DNA of 64,000 bases from Cohaesibacter celericrescens (GTDB lineage Bacteria; Pseudomonadota; Alphaproteobacteria; Rhizobiales; Cohaesibacteraceae). Both the position numbers and the translations under genes were made by a program. The notes beneath the pieces are model-generated. The model saw nothing but the letters and a program-made list of their open reading frames with translations, was not told the origin of the DNA and did not search any database. Below are positions 8,840 to 17,744 of this stretch, in pieces; within the stretch, counting starts at the first letter, position 1; each line of letters opens with the position of its first letter. Location of the stretch: positions 310,001 to 374,000 of the forward strand of contig NZ_PKUQ01000016.1 in the NCBI RefSeq assembly GCF_002866925.1. The letters are read 5' to 3'.

Positions 8840-10018
8840 GTGCGTCAAGCTGTCATCGTCTCAACTGCCCGTACTCCCATTGGTAAAGCCTATCGTGGGG
8901 CTTTTAACAATCTGGAAGGCCCCAGCCTTGCTGCTCACGCGGTTCGGGCGGCGGTCGAACGCGCTGGTGTTGAAGCTGGGGCAATTGAGGAGTTGGTGTT
9001 CGGGTCTGCATTGACCCAAGGCAGCACAGGCATCAATGTGGCTCGTCACATCGTGTTGGCATCCGGGTTGCCCGATAGCGTTGCTGGTTCGACCATCGAT
9101 CGTCAATGCGCGTCTGGTCTCAATGCCATTGCTATTGCGGCCAATATGATCGTCTCCGATGGTGTCGATGTCGCCGTCGCCGGTGGCTTGGACAGCATTT
9201 CTCTGGTGCAAAACGCCCATTGGAATGGTCATCGTTATCGTGACCCTACTGTCGCTGATCGTTATTATATGTCGATGATTGAAACGGCAGAAACTGTCGC
9301 GGAGCGGTATGGCGTCAGTCGTGCCAAGCAAGATGCTTATGCCCTGCAAAGCCAGCAACGCACAGCGGCAGCGCAGGCTGCTGGCCTGTTTGCTGATGAA
9401 ATTGTGCCTGTTAAGGCGATCAAACAGATCAAGGACAAAGCGACCGGTGATGTGCATGAGGAAACGGTTGTTTTGACCGGTGATGAATGCAACCGGCCCG
9501 GTACCACCCTGGAAGGGCTTGCTACTCTCAAGCCTGTTATGGGCCCCGAAAAATGTGTCACTGCCGGCAATGCTAGCCAATTGTCAGATGGGGCTTCTGC
9601 CTGTGTTTTGATGGAGGCAGGGGAAGCGCAGCGCCGCGGTTTGAAGCCTTTGGCCGTGTTTTGCGGGTTTGCTGTTGCGGGGTGCGCGCCAGAAGAAATG
9701 GGCATCGGTCCAGTGCTTGCCATTCCCAAATTGCTGACCCGTCATGGGCTGAGTGTTGACGATATTGATCTATGGGAAATCAACGAGGCTTTTGCCGCTC
9801 AGCTGTTATATTGCCGCGATACACTGGGCATTGCTGACGACAAACTCAATGTCAATGGCGGGGCTATTTCGATTGGTCATCCCTATGGCATGTCTGGCGC
9901 TCGCATGGCAGGACATTTGATGTTGGAAGGCCGCAGGAGGGGTGCCCGTCTTGGGGTGGTCAGCATGTGTGTCGGGGGCGGACAAGGCGCAGCAGGCTTG
10001 TTCGAGATCATTGATTGA
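8840..10018 (+). CDS. Acetyl-CoA acetyltransferase-type thiolase
   Basis: A 392-residue thiolase starting at GTG (8840), preceded by AAGG. The catalytic set is complete: nucleophile C90 in DRQCASG, H347 in [10 protein letters not shown], and C377 in SMCVGGGQG. It cleaves a 3-oxoacyl-CoA to acetyl-CoA plus a shortened acyl-CoA, or condenses acetyl-CoA. Last gene of the operon, 10 bases after the deacylase. Placement after an aminotransferase and a CoA-transferase suggests a cleavage role on a beta-keto acid derived from the imported amino acid. Confidence 0.93.
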   Translation: MRQAVIVSTARTPIGKAYRGAFNNLEGPSLAAHAVRAAVERAGVEAGAIEELVFGSALTQGSTGINVARHIVLASGLPDSVAGSTIDRQCASGLNAIAIAANMIVSDGVDVAVAGGLDSISLVQNAHWNGHRYRDPTVADRYYMSMIETAETVAERYGVSRAKQDAYALQSQQRTAAAQAAGLFADEIVPVKAIKQIKDKATGDVHEETVVLTGDECNRPGTTLEGLATLKPVMGPEKCVTAGNASQLSDGASACVLMEAGEAQRRGLKPLAVFCGFAVAGCAPEEMGIGPVLAIPKLLTRHGLSVDDIDLWEINEAFAAQLLYCRDTLGIADDKLNVNGGAISIGHPYGMSGARMAGHLMLEGRRRGARLGVVSMCVGGGQGAAGLFEIID

Positions 10019-10029
10019 GATCTGAAAAG

Positions 10030-10060
10030 GCGAGGGCCACCGTCGAGTGATTGCCCTCGC
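10030..10060. terminator. Shared terminator between convergent thiolase and tctA
   Basis: GCGAGGGC (10030-10037) pairs with GCCCTCGC (10053-10060) across a 15-nt loop. It sits in the 54-bp gap between two convergent genes. T-runs are weak on both sides, so it is probably a bidirectional but imperfect terminator. Confidence 0.6.
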
Positions 10061-10072
10061 ATATTTCTTGCG

Positions 10073-11572
10073 CTATCGGCGTCTTAGCCGCGCCTTCAAT
10101 TTTGGCCAGAATGGTGTTTGCGAGAAGAAAATAAACAGTACTGCCACAAACAGGGTGAGGGATAGAGGGCTGCTGATGATGCCTTCGAAAAAGCGACCAA
10201 GATCTTCTCGCTCTGAAATAATAGCGCGGCGCCAGTTTTCATCCAGAAGACGCGACAGGATCACACCAAGGATCACTGGCCCCAATGGGTAACCATACAG
10301 GCGCATAAAATAGCCAAAGACCCCGAATCCCAGCATCCAGTAAACGTCATTGATTGAATTGTTGACCGCATAAGCTCCAACAATAGACAGCAGCATGATC
10401 AGTGGAATAATGACTGAGCGTGGCATTTCGACGATTTTTGCAAACACTCTGATGCCGGTCATGCCAAACAAAAGCATGAAGAAATTGGCAGTTACCAACG
10501 CACCAACGATGAACCAGAACATATCCGGCTTATCGATCATCAGCATTGGTCCGGGGTTCAGCCCGTGAATGTAGAGCGCGCCAATCATGATGGCAGTAAC
10601 AGCATCACCGGGAATGCCCAATGTCATCATCGGGATGAAAGCGCCGCCCACTGCGGCATTGTTTGCTGTTTCGGGGGCGACGAGCCCCTCCATCGCGCCA
10701 TTGCCGAATTCTTCTTCGGGGTTTTTCGTCACGCGCTTTGCATGGTCATAGGCCATGAGCGCTGCGATGTCGCCACCGGTGCCGGGCAGAGCGCCAATGA
10801 TGACGCCTATGGTCGAGGTCTGGAGCGATAGGGGTAGATATTTCCAGATGGTGCTGAATGACGGTACGACTTTTGTGATTTTCTGTTTGACCGCAGGCAA
10901 GTTGACATTGTGCAATTGCAGCAAGGCTTCGGAGACGCCGAACATTCCAATCATCACGGCGATGAAAGAAATGCCGCTTTGCATCATGGGCAAGTCAAAG
11001 GTGAAGCGTTCAGCGAAGGTCAGCGGATCGCGTCCAACGGCCCCAAGGGCAATGCCCAAAGCGCCTGAAAAGATGCCTTTGACCAGACTGCCGGTCGATA
11101 GAGACCCGACAAGAAGAATGCCGATGATTGCCAGCAGCATATAATCGCGCGGCTGAAACCCGAGGGCAAAGTCGGATACGAGGGGGGCGGCGACTGCAAG
11201 CGTGATGATGCCAATCAGCCCGCCGAAAAAGGACATGACCGTGGTGACGCCAATGGCCTGTCCTGCTTCACCACGCTGGGCCATGGGATAACCATCCAAT
11301 GCGGTGGCTATCGCTGACGGTGCACCCGGAATATTGAGAAGGATCGCCGTACGGGAACCGCCATAAACACCACCCATATAAATCCCCACCATGAGAGAGA
11401 GCGCCGGATAAACGTCCCACGAGAAAGTGAAGGATATCAGGATCGACACGGCCATTGTGACCGACAGGCCCGGAATCGCGCCGATATAGATGCCTGCAAA
11501 TGTGCCCAAGGCGACGAGCATCAACAATTGCGGATGGGTGAAAATCGTCAGGAAAGCGAGAAGGGTGTCCAT
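10073..11572 (-). CDS. tctA: Tripartite tricarboxylate transporter, large membrane subunit TctA
   Basis: A 499-residue, highly hydrophobic protein of about 11-12 membrane segments. It has TctA-family motifs such as GTFAGIYIGAIPGLSVTMA, the LLNIPGAPSAIATALDGYPM region, and a second GALPGTGGD repeat. It forms the secondary-transport channel used with the periplasmic TctC and small TctB subunits. Its start overlaps the tctB stop (TAATG), indicating coupling. The family carries citrate, other carboxylates or aromatic acids; the substrate is unknown. Confidence 0.93.
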   Translation of the reverse strand: MDTLLAFLTIFTHPQLLMLVALGTFAGIYIGAIPGLSVTMAVSILISFTFSWDVYPALSLMVGIYMGGVYGGSRTAILLNIPGAPSAIATALDGYPMAQRGEAGQAIGVTTVMSFFGGLIGIITLAVAAPLVSDFALGFQPRDYMLLAIIGILLVGSLSTGSLVKGIFSGALGIALGAVGRDPLTFAERFTFDLPMMQSGISFIAVMIGMFGVSEALLQLHNVNLPAVKQKITKVVPSFSTIWKYLPLSLQTSTIGVIIGALPGTGGDIAALMAYDHAKRVTKNPEEEFGNGAMEGLVAPETANNAAVGGAFIPMMTLGIPGDAVTAIMIGALYIHGLNPGPMLMIDKPDMFWFIVGALVTANFFMLLFGMTGIRVFAKIVEMPRSVIIPLIMLLSIVGAYAVNNSINDVYWMLGFGVFGYFMRLYGYPLGPVILGVILSRLLDENWRRAIISEREDLGRFFEGIISSPLSLTLFVAVLFIFFSQTPFWPKLKARLRRR

Positions 11573-12147
11573 TATGCGAGCACCCCGGCAAAGAGTTCGC
11601 GGAATAACTGGATAAATTCGGCTTCAGGCACAATGCCCGAGGGCAACAGGACGGTAAAGACGATGCGGAAGAGCAGCCAAACAACCAACAACGAGCCTAG
11701 CCCGACGCTGAAGGAAAAGATCCAGCTCCGACGTGACAAAACTTTGATTGCGATGACCAAAAAGAGGGCCGCAGTTGGCAAAAAGCCCAAAGGTTTGAGT
11801 AGAATGCCGAATGCGATCAGAAATCCGAAGAACAGCACCACCACCGTCGGAAGAATGTGTCGGCGGATGCTTTCTGTCTTGACGACTGGCTGGGGAAGGG
11901 TGCGATAGACGATATAAGCTGCCGAGACAACCATCACAAAGGTCGTGGCCATGGGCACAGAGCCCGGTGCGGAAAGGGCCTCAAAACCAGAAATACCAAA
12001 GGCGCTATAGAGCAAAAACAGACTTGCGGCCAACAGGAGCAATGCAAAGACGGTTTCACCCGGTCGTTGCTGTAACGCATATCCGCCCGGCACGGCATCA
12101 GACATCCAGTTATGATGGTCCTGGTCACCTCGGAACTCTCTATCCAT
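11572..12147 (-). CDS. tctB: Tripartite tricarboxylate transporter, small membrane subunit TctB
   Basis: A 191-residue inner-membrane protein with about four hydrophobic segments (for example ETVFALLLLAASLFLLYSAF) and the size and position of TctB. AGGAAA lies a few bases before its ATG. It overlaps tctA by one base and follows tctC after a 118-bp spacer containing a strong stem-loop. Confidence 0.85.
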   Translation of the reverse strand: MDREFRGDQDHHNWMSDAVPGGYALQQRPGETVFALLLLAASLFLLYSAFGISGFEALSAPGSVPMATTFVMVVSAAYIVYRTLPQPVVKTESIRRHILPTVVVLFFGFLIAFGILLKPLGFLPTAALFLVIAIKVLSRRSWIFSFSVGLGSLLVVWLLFRIVFTVLLPSGIVPEAEFIQLFRELFAGVLA

Positions 12148-12193
12148 TCTACTTTCCTGCTGCTGTTTCTCTTGCGGTTATGAAGTCCGCAAA

Positions 12194-12222
12194 GTGCCGC
12201 CCAACCGAAAGGTGGGCGGCAC
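12194..12222 (-). promoter_or_regulatory. Stem-loop between tctC and tctB
   Basis: GTGCCGCCCA (12194-12203) pairs with TGGGCGGCAC (12213-12222). The stem can continue by CC/GG across one bulge to a GAAA tetraloop. It lies immediately downstream of the tctC stop with no T-run. It probably protects tctC mRNA or attenuates tctB-tctA. Confidence 0.7.
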
Positions 12223-12265
12223 GCTGGTGTGGGCCAAAAGGCCAGATGTTCGCAATCTGGGATCG

Positions 12266-13270
12266 CTACTTACTTGGTTTCTCGATGCCAAATTTTTCAG
12301 GGGAGGCTTTGGTCAGGCCTGCATCCTGCAGCAACCAAGCTGTGCCACGCTGCCATTTGGTCAGGAATGATTGTGCTTCGTCGCCACTGATGCCCATGAG
12401 AGTGAAACCACGGTTGTCCATCAATTTGACAAAGTCAGCGTTTTTGCCTGCTTCTGCATAGGCTGTGCCGAGTTTGGCAACAACGTCATCCGGCGTGCCT
12501 TTGGGAGTGAAGACGCCGAAGAACGGGCCCCACGGCAAATAGGCATTGTAACCATCGTTGAAGGATGTGACGAGCGGGGTATCAGGTAGTTTTTCGTTTT
12601 TCACAACGTCAAAAACAGCCAATGGCTTGATCGTTCCAGCGCGGATGCCTTCAATTGCGACGCCCAATACAGCAGGCATCACGTCAATGGCACCACCTTG
12701 TAACGCTGTAATTGCCGGACCGTCACCATCATAAGGCACTGCAATCATGTCCAGCTTGCCTTCGACTGTGTTCATCATGGCGGTGATGACAGATGGTAGA
12801 CCACCGGGACCCGTCGCGCCAATTTTTAGCTCACCCGGATTGGATTCGATGTAGGCCAGCATACCGGCATAATCATCAAAGGGAGCATCCTTGCCAGCCA
12901 CCAGAATGGGTGTGCCGCGCGCCAGAATGCTAACCGGAACAAATTCGCTATAGTCTTTGTCACCCAGCCCCATGATTTTATAGAGCATGGGGTTTTCAGC
13001 ACCCATCAGAAGCGTATAGCCATCGGCCTTGCTGTCGGCGACATAGTTCAGAGCGATTGCGCCCACTGCACCGGTTTTGTTTTGCATGACCACTGTGCCA
13101 CCGAGGATTTTTTCGGCATGCGGCGTGATAGAACGCATCACGGTATCAGTCGAGCCACCAGCTCCCCATTGGATGATGCCCTGAATCTCTTTTGAAGGAT
13201 AGTCGTCTGCCATCGCTCCGGACGCAGTAAGAACAAGCGCCGAAATGGCACCTATCATAAATTTTTTCAT
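12266..13270 (-). CDS. tctC: Tripartite tricarboxylate transporter, periplasmic binding protein TctC
   Basis: A 334-residue secreted binding protein of the Bug/TctC family. The signal peptide MKKFMIGAISALVLTASGAMA is at residues 1-21. Mature-part hallmarks include IIQWGAGGSTDTVMRSI, the QNKTGAVGAIALNYVA segment and GYTLLMG. The frame is open for 26 codons upstream, but ATG at 13270 has GGAGGAAG just ahead and starts the signal peptide. It is first in a three-gene minus-strand operon with tctB and tctA. Confidence 0.93.
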   Translation of the reverse strand: MKKFMIGAISALVLTASGAMADDYPSKEIQGIIQWGAGGSTDTVMRSITPHAEKILGGTVVMQNKTGAVGAIALNYVADSKADGYTLLMGAENPMLYKIMGLGDKDYSEFVPVSILARGTPILVAGKDAPFDDYAGMLAYIESNPGELKIGATGPGGLPSVITAMMNTVEGKLDMIAVPYDGDGPAITALQGGAIDVMPAVLGVAIEGIRAGTIKPLAVFDVVKNEKLPDTPLVTSFNDGYNAYLPWGPFFGVFTPKGTPDDVVAKLGTAYAEAGKNADFVKLMDNRGFTLMGISGDEAQSFLTKWQRGTAWLLQDAGLTKASPEKFGIEKPSK

Positions 13271-13490
13271 GGTCTTCCTCCCAGATAAATGTGCGTCTCT
13301 GCAACGCCACGTCTGCTGCATTGAAGGAAAATATGGGCCTGACGTCAAACGTAAATTGTCTGTTTGGTGGAAATAGATGTATTGTCATCAGATATTTAGG
13401 TGATTTTTCGGCATGAAGTGGTAGTGTTTGTGAGATCTGCAACCGTTTCGGGTTTTGGTGGTCATGTCGCGCCGTTAAAAACGGGCTCAC
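13271..13490. promoter_or_regulatory. tctC upstream region
   Basis: This gene-free stretch upstream of tctC must contain the tctCBA promoter. It is AT-rich around 13340-13410. No palindrome clear enough to name an operator was found, and no dedicated regulator gene adjoins the Tct operon. Confidence 0.4.
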
Positions 13491-13495
13491 TACAA

Positions 13496-13521
13496 AACAC
13501 CGCCACAAAAGCGGCGGTGTT
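13496..13521 (-). terminator. Terminator of the inositol-type ABC operon
   Basis: Read on the minus strand, AACACCGCC, an 8-nt loop and GGCGGTGTT make a 9-bp stem followed by the T-rich TTTTGTA. It lies about 30 bases after the ATPase gene stop and is a standard intrinsic terminator. Confidence 0.8.
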
Positions 13522-13552
13522 GAGTCTGTTCGTTGTAACTGAGTGGAATTGA

Positions 13553-14341
13553 TTACACAGTGCCGCCGAGACTGCCTTCCAGTGCCACCAGTTCTTGTCC
13601 TCCAGCCATCAAATCCTGTAGTTCGTCCGGCGTGATCTGGCCGCGCTGTGCCGTTCCCAATGTTTTTCCTCGGTTGAGCACGGTAAACCGATCACCCACC
13701 GCCAGTGCGTGGCGCACATTGTGGGTGATGAAAACGACAGCGATGCCTTGTTTGCGGACCTTATCGATTGTCGCCAGAACGTTGGCTGTTTGGCGCACAC
13801 CCAAGGCAGACGTCGGCTCATCGAGAATGAGCAGTTTGGCACCAAAGTGAACGGCACGGGCGATGGCCACTGTCTGGCGTTCACCGCCCGACAAGGTTCC
13901 TACGGCTTGATCCGGTCCGCGCAAACTAATGCCCATTTTGTTCATTTCTTCCATGGTCACCTGATTAGCATATTCATGGTCGAAAAATTTGAACGGGCCG
14001 ACTTTGCGTGTGGGTTCGTTGCCCATGAAAAAATTGCGGCTGATTGACATAAGCGGGATCATGGCAAGGTCTTGATAAACCGTGGCAATGCCTGCGTCGA
14101 TTGCGTCACGGGGCCGCTCAAAATTCATCGGTTTGCCTTCAAAAAGGATTTCCCCTTTCGTTGGCTTGTGCACGCCGGACATGGTTTTGATGAAGGTTGA
14201 TTTGCCCGCACCGTTGTCTCCTAAAAGGCAATGGCATTCACCGGGGAAAACCTCAAGAGATACACCGGCCAGAGCAATGACCGAACCGAAATGCTTCGCA
14301 ATTTTTTTCATCTGTACGAGAGGAGCATGTTCAGGATTCAT
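13553..14341 (-). CDS. Ribose/inositol-type ABC transporter ATP-binding protein
   Basis: A 262-residue ATPase with a single ABC domain, unlike the roughly 500-residue duplicated RbsA type. Walker [10 protein letters not shown] lies near residue 40, followed by the signature [14 protein letters not shown] and Walker [13 protein letters not shown]. Last gene of the three-gene importer operon, one base after the permease gene. Inositol importers of alphaproteobacteria often use this single-domain form. Confidence 0.92.
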   Translation of the reverse strand: MNPEHAPLVQMKKIAKHFGSVIALAGVSLEVFPGECHCLLGDNGAGKSTFIKTMSGVHKPTKGEILFEGKPMNFERPRDAIDAGIATVYQDLAMIPLMSISRNFFMGNEPTRKVGPFKFFDHEYANQVTMEEMNKMGISLRGPDQAVGTLSGGERQTVAIARAVHFGAKLLILDEPTSALGVRQTANVLATIDKVRKQGIAVVFITHNVRHALAVGDRFTVLNRGKTLGTAQRGQITPDELQDLMAGGQELVALEGSLGGTV

Positions 14342-14342
14342 G

Positions 14343-15464
14343 TTATTTCTCCCCAGTGATCATGCGACGGATATAGGTGTTCAGGATGACGGCAAAGAGT
14401 AGGATTAAACCCAAGAACACCCGAAACAATGAACTTTCCACGCCAGCAAAAAACAAGCCCTGCTGTACAACGCCAAAGATCAATGCGCCAAGCGCCGCCC
14501 CAATAACGCTGCCGTAGCCGCCGGTTAGAAGAGCGCCGCCGATAACCACCGCGATGATTGCTTCAAATTCTTTGAGCAATCCACGATCCGCACCGGCCGA
14601 TCCAAACTCCATCACCTGACAGGTGGCAAAAACGGTTGCGCAAAAAGCCGTGAACATGAACATAACAATCTTAACGCGATTGACCGGGACGCCGGTATAG
14701 CGCGCTGCTTGAGCGTCGCCTCCCGAAGCAAAAATCCAGTTTCCAAAGGCTGTTTTGGTCAAGACGATATGGCCAATGATGACAAGGACAATCGCCCATA
14801 TAATGAGCATGGGGACGCCATCCACCACAGGCTGCCCTTTGCGCGAGCCACGGGAGAATGTTTCGATCAGCCCGATATCTCCAAACCAGATAAACAGGCC
14901 GGTCAGAATTTTGCCGCCAAATACGGCTCCAAGCCAATCGCCTTGGGCGGCATCTTTGATGCCACCAATGATTGTTTTGCGTTCGATTAACTGCGGGAAA
15001 AAAATGGTAAAGCCGCGCAAAATGAACAAAAATGCCAAGGTAACAATAAAGCTGGGCAAGCCCGTGCGCACCACAATAATGCCATTCAACGCACCAATTG
15101 TGAGGGTTATGGCAAAGGTTACCAGAATGGCGATCCAGACCGGCCAGCCCAGAGTGACGGAAAAGATGGCAATCATCATTCCGGCAAAGCCAATCATCGA
15201 GCCGACGGAGAGATCAAATTCACCGGCGATCATCAAAAGACAAGCGCCGACAGCGATGATCATAAACTGGGCAGAAACCTGACTCCAGTTTAGTACGCCT
15301 CTGCTGCCGAACATGCCGCTGTCGGACGCAAACAATAAAAAGAGCGCAAAAACAATGATGGTGCCGACAATCCCACCCAGTTCTGGTCGTATTAGCGCTT
15401 CGCGAAATGAGGAACGGGACTTGATCCGTTCGTCATCAAGAGTTTCAATATAGGGGTCAGACAT
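14343..15464 (-). CDS. Ribose/inositol-type ABC transporter permease
   Basis: A 373-residue inner-membrane permease of the RbsC family with about 8-10 hydrophobic segments. The signature [18 protein letters not shown] follows the second membrane segment, and [20 protein letters not shown] is also diagnostic. It is longer than RbsC because of an N-terminal cytoplasmic extension (about 30 residues) and an insert around residues 165-210. It pairs with the ATPase at 13553 and the binding protein at 15539. Confidence 0.92.
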   Translation of the reverse strand: MSDPYIETLDDERIKSRSSFREALIRPELGGIVGTIIVFALFLLFASDSGMFGSRGVLNWSQVSAQFMIIAVGACLLMIAGEFDLSVGSMIGFAGMMIAIFSVTLGWPVWIAILVTFAITLTIGALNGIIVVRTGLPSFIVTLAFLFILRGFTIFFPQLIERKTIIGGIKDAAQGDWLGAVFGGKILTGLFIWFGDIGLIETFSRGSRKGQPVVDGVPMLIIWAIVLVIIGHIVLTKTAFGNWIFASGGDAQAARYTGVPVNRVKIVMFMFTAFCATVFATCQVMEFGSAGADRGLLKEFEAIIAVVIGGALLTGGYGSVIGAALGALIFGVVQQGLFFAGVESSLFRVFLGLILLFAVILNTYIRRMITGEK

Positions 15465-15498
15465 GGTGTGCTCTCAAATCCCTTATAAGATACAAAAA

Positions 15499-15525
15499 GG
15501 GCGGCCAATGTGTGTTTGGCCGCCC
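15499..15525 (-). promoter_or_regulatory. Stem-loop between binding-protein and permease genes
   Basis: GGGCGGCCAA (15499-15508) pairs with TTGGCCGCCC (15516-15525) across a 7-nt loop. It is located in the 74-bp gap after the binding-protein gene and before the permease. There is no T-run on the minus strand, so differential mRNA stability or partial termination is likelier than full termination. Confidence 0.7.
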
Positions 15526-15538
15526 AGTCGGGAGGATT

Positions 15539-16489
15539 CTAGCGGAATTCACCTGCGTATTTTTCAACCAGTTCCAAACCGTCTTTGGTTACAAAGCCTG
15601 GGCCAGAGTTGATGTTGTTGCCGGGAAGAACACCATAACGATGGTAGTTGGTCATAACGACCACGGGCAGATAGGCCTGTAGGAATGGCTGTTGGTCGAT
15701 ACCCCAGTTGATCGTTCCGGCTTTAATGCCTTTCACGATGTCTTCACCAAGGTCGAATGTGCCGAAGTAAATATCGCCGGCCATGCCATTTTCGTCCAAC
15801 GCAAGCAAAGTAGGATCGGCGCTGGTTGGGCCAAGTGTCAAGACTGCATCGGTTTCTGGATTGGCAGATAGATAAGCCTGAACCTTGTTTTTGATTTCTG
15901 AGGGATCCTGACCGGAATCAATCATCTGGTTGCCCAGTTCAACGCCCAAACCATCGGCAAAGCCCTGACAGCGTTCGGTGGATGAGGGGGAGCTGATATA
16001 GTGGTTGACACAGAGGAAGCTTTTGACGCCATCGCCTTTGGCGCGCATGCCTGCTGCATGGCCTGCATCATATTCAGGCTGGCCGACATACATCAGCGCA
16101 CCGACTTCGCGGGCTTGTTCTGGTGTGCCGGAATTCATGATGATCACGTCAACGCCAGAATCGACGGCTGCTTTGATTGGGCCAGCCAAGACGTCATAAT
16201 CGCTCAATGTTGTGATGATGCCGTTGGGGCCGCTGGCTGCGGCTTGCTCGATAATGCGAGCCATGTCAGCCAGATCGCCTGTTGGCGGGTTGCGGTATTC
16301 CACTTCAACATCCATTTGCTTACCAGCAAGTGCGATGCCGTTTTTGATGGTGTTCCACCAGCTATCGCTGTCTGGAGCGTGACTGACCAGAATGTATTTT
16401 TCGCCTTCAGCGGATGCAGATGATGCAGCCATAAGTGGTGCTGCAATCAGCGCGGTCGCAAGGGCTAGTTTTTTTACCAGTGAAGTCAT
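15539..16489 (-). CDS. Sugar/inositol ABC transporter, periplasmic binding protein
   Basis: A 316-residue secreted binding protein of the RbsB/LacI-like fold. The signal peptide spans residues 1-27, ending SSASA. Hallmarks include the early HAPDSDSWWNTIKNGI and the NGIITTLSDYDVL segment. Location beside a LacI regulator and a full iol gene set points to myo-inositol or a related cyclitol as ligand, by context rather than by sequence. Its promoter faces that of the LacI gene, with a palindromic operator between them. Confidence 0.9.
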   Translation of the reverse strand: MTSLVKKLALATALIAAPLMAASSASAEGEKYILVSHAPDSDSWWNTIKNGIALAGKQMDVEVEYRNPPTGDLADMARIIEQAAASGPNGIITTLSDYDVLAGPIKAAVDSGVDVIIMNSGTPEQAREVGALMYVGQPEYDAGHAAGMRAKGDGVKSFLCVNHYISSPSSTERCQGFADGLGVELGNQMIDSGQDPSEIKNKVQAYLSANPETDAVLTLGPTSADPTLLALDENGMAGDIYFGTFDLGEDIVKGIKAGTINWGIDQQPFLQAYLPVVVMTNYHRYGVLPGNNINSGPGFVTKDGLELVEKYAGEFR

Positions 16490-16578
16490 GTGTTCCTCCC
16501 AAGATTCACAAATTAGATAGTGTAAGTGAGCAAATGTGCTCGTTCCTCCGAGAATGATTAAAGCATATCATATTCATA

Positions 16579-16596
16579 TTTGCAACCGATTGCAAA
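16579..16596. promoter_or_regulatory. LacI-type operator, site 1
   Basis: TTTGCAACCGATTGCAAA is an 18-bp palindrome (TTGCAA half-sites around CCGA) between the binding-protein gene and the divergent LacI gene. The same site occurs, as its reverse complement, at 20954-20971. The CG-centred form is typical of LacI-family operators. It presumably binds the regulator at 16679 and controls both directions. Confidence 0.85.
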
Positions 16597-16678
16597 ACAT
16601 TAATATAGCTGCTATTTGTTGCCTTCCTTACTAATTCCATATAAAAAAAGGCAGATAACCAGCAAGGAAGATGTGAAT

Positions 16679-17680
16679 ATGGCCATCACTTTGAAAGAGG
16701 TTGCAGTTAGGGCAGGGGTTTCTCGTTCCGCTGTTTCCCGCACCTTTACCGATGGTGCATCCGTTTCGGACAAGATGCGCCGCAAGGTGGAAAAGGCTGC
16801 ATTCGAACTTGGTTATAGCCCCAACGCTCTCGCCTCTTCTCTGACCACCGGACGCACCAAGCTTATCGGGCTTGTTTCCAATAACTTTCAGAACCCGATT
16901 TTTCTTGAAATCTTTGACCAGTTTACCCGAGGGTTGCAGGATCGGGGGTTGCGGCCGCTTTTGGTCAATCTGACAGATGAAACCGAGCCTGAAAATTCGG
17001 TGCGTATGCTACGTCAATATTCGGTCGATGGTGTGGTGGTGGCGTCGTCCACCTTGCAGCCCCGATTTGCCAAGGCATTTCGCGATGCAGGGGTGCCTGT
17101 GGTGCATTCATTCGGTCGCCGGTCCAGCACGCCAGAGGTGCATGTGGTGGGTATCGACAATGTCGAATGCGGCAGGATGGCTGCTCAAACCTTGTTGGCG
17201 CGCGGATATAAGCATGTTGCATTTTTGGGAGGGCCGGAAGGAGCGACGTCAACGCAAGATCGCTATACCGGCTTCATGTCGGAAATGGCTGCCCATCCTG
17301 AGATCAAGGCGCGCTATTCCTTCGCTTCTGCTTATTCTTTTGCCGCAGGGCGCAGGGAAATGCTTCGTCTTCTTGAGAGTGAACCGGCAGAGGCCTATTT
17401 TTGCGGGGACGATGTTTTGTCCATCGGGGCTTTGTCTGCGATACGAGAAAATGGCCTTTCAGTGCCGGACGATATTGGTATCTTGGGGCTGAATGATATG
17501 GAAATGTCCCAGTGGGAATACATCAATCTCACCACCATTCATCAGCCCATTCAGCAGATTGTGACGTCGTCAATCGAGTTGATGGTGACTATGTTAAATG
17601 ATCCTGACAGATGTCCGGAATCCCGGATTTTTCCTTGCTCTGTTGTTGAGCGCGGAACGCTGAGATCTCTTCCAAAATAG
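16679..17680 (+). CDS. LacI-family transcriptional repressor
   Basis: A 333-residue regulator with the N-terminal LacI helix-turn-helix (LKEVAVRAGVSRSAVSRTFT), the hinge segment GYSPNALASSLTTGRTK, and a periplasmic-binding-protein-like effector domain. ATG at 16679 is chosen because AAGGAAG lies about eight bases ahead and the HTH begins immediately. The frame is open upstream, but that part looks non-coding. Palindromes at 16579 and 20954 flank the genes it most likely controls: inositol import, dehydrogenases and iolDCBJ. Effector and autoregulation are inferred. Confidence 0.93.
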   Translation: MAITLKEVAVRAGVSRSAVSRTFTDGASVSDKMRRKVEKAAFELGYSPNALASSLTTGRTKLIGLVSNNFQNPIFLEIFDQFTRGLQDRGLRPLLVNLTDETEPENSVRMLRQYSVDGVVVASSTLQPRFAKAFRDAGVPVVHSFGRRSSTPEVHVVGIDNVECGRMAAQTLLARGYKHVAFLGGPEGATSTQDRYTGFMSEMAAHPEIKARYSFASAYSFAAGRREMLRLLESEPAEAYFCGDDVLSIGALSAIRENGLSVPDDIGILGLNDMEMSQWEYINLTTIHQPIQQIVTSSIELMVTMLNDPDRCPESRIFPCSVVERGTLRSLPK

Positions 17681-17717
17681 CTTATAAAATTTGAGTATGG
17701 GTGGGCAATTTGAAAGA

Positions 17718-17736
17718 GAGACAGGATTGCTGTCTC
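17718..17736. terminator. Weak terminator between convergent lacI and Gfo/Idh genes
   Basis: GAGACAG, loop GATTG, CTGTCTC forms a 7-bp stem in the 64-bp gap between convergent genes, followed on the plus strand by CCCTTT. Placement supports a terminator role; strength is modest. Confidence 0.45.
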
Positions 17737-17744
17737 CCCTTTGG

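Noticed and set aside
1064..10018. Ectoine degradation (DoeABCD) as the operon's role
   Set aside because: An M20 deacetylase and a class III aminotransferase are shared, but the DoeA-type hydrolase and the semialdehyde dehydrogenase are missing, and CoA-transferase plus thiolase do not belong to that pathway.
14755..15282. Rightward open frame of 175 codons inside the permease gene
   Set aside because: It is antisense to an unmistakable RbsC-type permease; its composition is that expected of a shadow frame.
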